Below, one piece after another: positions 62,636 to 64,000 of a DNA stretch of 64,000 nt. Both the position numbers and the translations under genes were made by a program. Each line of letters begins with the position of its first letter. Position 1 is the first letter of the stretch. The notes beneath the pieces were generated by a model that was given only the letters and a program-made list of their open reading frames with translations, searched no databases and had not been told where the DNA came from. Source of the stretch: JAJDTT01 sp022827025. GTDB taxonomy: Bacteria; Acidobacteriota; UBA6911; RPQK01; JAJDTT01. Where the stretch lies: contig OZ241897.1 in assembly GCA_965203535.1 (NCBI GenBank), positions 5,766,001-5,830,000 on the forward strand, written 5' to 3'.

Positions 62636-63954
62636 GCGCCGGCCTCGCGCAACATGGCCGTGAACTGCTCGAGGCGATATGGGTGTGTGAACTCAGTGCG
62701 ACCAGGGTTCTCGGGCCTCTCGTCGAGCGCGTACCGGGGAGCGACCACGATATCGACATCGTTATCGCACAACTTAACCCAGGGGAGCTTGGGCTGCCGA
62801 GAGGCATCGAGCTTGCCGTCCTGCACCCGTTCGTGGTGGCGAATCAGATCGTGAATGACCTCCGCCTCGTTCTCCGCACGGACAGCTGGTTCGACGGCGC
62901 GGTAGAAACTATGCACGGCCGCGTGCACCGAAGGAGGCAGCCGGGCCTTGTGCTGTTCCAGAGCTCCCGAGAGCGAGTCGCCCAAGCGAGAGAGTGGCAC
63001 GTCTCCTCCGCTGAGTTGGATGCTCATCAAGGGTGCGGGGCGATGCCGGTCCAACGACGCGCGCACTTGATTAAAGCGATGGAGCAACTCACGGTGGAGA
63101 TCCTCGAAGGACGACGCGACAGCGAGGACTGCCGCTAGCTGGTCTGTTCGCGGTTCCCCCTGCTGGCTGAAGTGCTTGCTAAGCAACCGAAACGAGTTAC
63201 CATTGGACGTGCTGGCACCCGTCGCCCGCATCGCGGACGCCATCCGCCTGTGAGCGAGCGGCTCTAGGAGAGCATCGGCGAGCAGCCGACGCTCGTGCAT
63301 CGAAGCCGCTCCGAGATGCGCCACGTTGCCCCAGTCGGCCAGCGTGGTTTCTGTGAACACGACGTCCTCTCCACTGATGACCCTACGCAATCGGGCATGG
63401 TCAGGCGTCCCCCGGCGTCGAAGAAAGGCATCGGCCAGTTTCTTGCCCCGAGCGGTGAGTGCGCCGGCGCTGTCCTCGACCAACCGTGCCGCGACCAGAC
63501 TAACCCAGTAGGTCCCTACGCCGCCCACGCCGGCTTGGTTTCGCAACATTGGGAACGCCGGTGAACGAACCCCCTCGGTAACCGCGCGGCGTACATAGGA
63601 CACACCTCGAAGCTGGTGCCATGAGCGGTCGTCCGCAGCGGCGCCTTGGGCAGTTGCGTGGATACCAGTGGCCAATGCCACGAGACGCTCCCACGCCAGG
63701 ATTTTCTGTCGTCGCGCCCGACCGGCTCTACCGCCGGAAGGTGCGTCGGGAAGTTTGTCCAGCAACCGAAGTCCGGCACAGACCCAGGAGAGATAGCGGA
63801 CGCGGGACGTGATCGTGGTAACTCCGGGGAGGAGCGTGGTCGCGATTGAAATAAAGGACCGTAGCGCTCCCAAAGGATCGATGCTACCCGAAACGGCAGC
63901 GCGGGGATCCCAGACGGACACGAAGGGTAAGGGCAGAAAGTCAGAACGCTTCAC
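62617..63954 (-). CDS. DUF6361-like protein, first gene of the helicase/PLD operon
   Basis: 445 aa from GTG 63954 with AAGGA 5 bases upstream. Near the N-terminus it has GSIDPLGALRSFIS followed by LLPGVTTITSRVRYLSW (41-57), which matches in outline the conserved opening of DUF6361 proteins (LG...D.F...LFPGTSTIQTRARYF). The rest is mostly helical with basic stretches and shows no catalytic motif. It overlaps the PLD gene by 19 bases. Assignment to DUF6361 is from memory of the family pattern and not checked. 46 bases remain upstream before the window ends, so further operon genes may precede it. Confidence 0.6.
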   Translation of the reverse strand: MKRSDFLPLPFVSVWDPRAAVSGSIDPLGALRSFISIATTLLPGVTTITSRVRYLSWVCAGLRLLDKLPDAPSGGRAGRARRQKILAWERLVALATGIHATAQGAAADDRSWHQLRGVSYVRRAVTEGVRSPAFPMLRNQAGVGGVGTYWVSLVAARLVEDSAGALTARGKKLADAFLRRRGTPDHARLRRVISGEDVVFTETTLADWGNVAHLGAASMHERRLLADALLEPLAHRRMASAMRATGASTSNGNSFRLLSKHFSQQGEPRTDQLAAVLAVASSFEDLHRELLHRFNQVRASLDRHRPAPLMSIQLSGGDVPLSRLGDSLSGALEQHKARLPPSVHAAVHSFYRAVEPAVRAENEAEVIHDLIRHHERVQDGKLDASRQPKLPWVKLCDNDVDIVVAPRYALDERPENPGRTEFTHPYRLEQFTAMLREAGAWKSVS

Positions 63955-64000
63955 TAGGTTCCTTGATTCTCAGTTGCTCTTTTCTTCGGGTGCGAATGCA

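Noticed and set aside
57285..63954. DISARM system
   Set aside because: A helicase and a PLD protein are present but the DUF1998 (DrmB) and DrmA genes and a methyltransferase are not; the first gene looks like DUF6361 instead.

Overview
The window is GC-rich chromosomal DNA, most likely from a member of the Acidobacteriota. The lineage call rests on family-level features: a VWFA-related protein of the type frequent in that phylum (40001-42088), an ECF sigma factor of the type paired with a membrane Ser/Thr kinase (52590-54685), a large TonB-receptor-like barrel with the acidobacterial plug wording (36347-39979), LptB next to RpoN and HprK, and a sprinkling of CehA-type metallohydrolase, beta-propeller glycosidase-like and PQQ-propeller proteins. 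No rRNA, tRNA, CRISPR array or transposase gene was recognised.

Layout. 1-7155 (minus strand): recJ, a very large LptC/LptA-like bridge protein, lptB, rpoN and the start of hprK. recJ is bracketed by two ~160-174 bp inverted copies of a palindromic element. 7474-8643 (plus) is an SGNH-type hydrolase. 8651-14825 (minus) is an envelope/translation block: NfeD-type protease, slipin, SPOR protein, lnt, prfB (with an intact programmed +1 frameshift) and a small membrane protein. 15179-16316 (plus) is a tightly overlapping molybdopterin set, moaD-moaE-mog. 16317-20499 is an accessory insert: an McrB/McrC-type restriction pair flanked on both sides by a mosaic of short dyad repeats that share long direct repeats. 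20500-23435 is an ECF sigma factor followed by an anti-sigma-like/VWA (YfbK type) fusion. 23452-35586 is metabolic and transport genes (two glycoside-hydrolase-like proteins, PiT-like permease, HpcH/HpaI aldolase, DoxX, CehA-type protein, SSS symporter with a small partner, SLC13 carrier with four RCK_C-like domains). 35739-42942 (plus) is an exported-protein cluster rich in Gly/Arg tracts and containing the receptor. 43007-49648 (minus) holds two outer-membrane barrels and a YhaN/YhaO (SbcC/SbcD-like) pair. 49746-56862 holds a PQQ-propeller protein, a fragment of a DUF1501 gene, two paralogous START-like exported proteins, the sigma/kinase pair, a CDP-alcohol phosphatidyltransferase and a GtrA protein. 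56863-64000 looks like a second accessory island: DUF6361-like protein, double-PLD protein and a SNF2-type helicase in one overlapping minus-strand operon.

Two candidate defence loci are therefore present, an McrBC-type system and the DUF6361-like/PLD/helicase operon. The second is the best candidate for a poorly described system. Three unrelated families of non-coding palindromic elements mark intergenic regions, and two gene remnants (44920-45170 and 51105-51188) show past rearrangement. All identifications are by eye from translated sequence; no database search was run.
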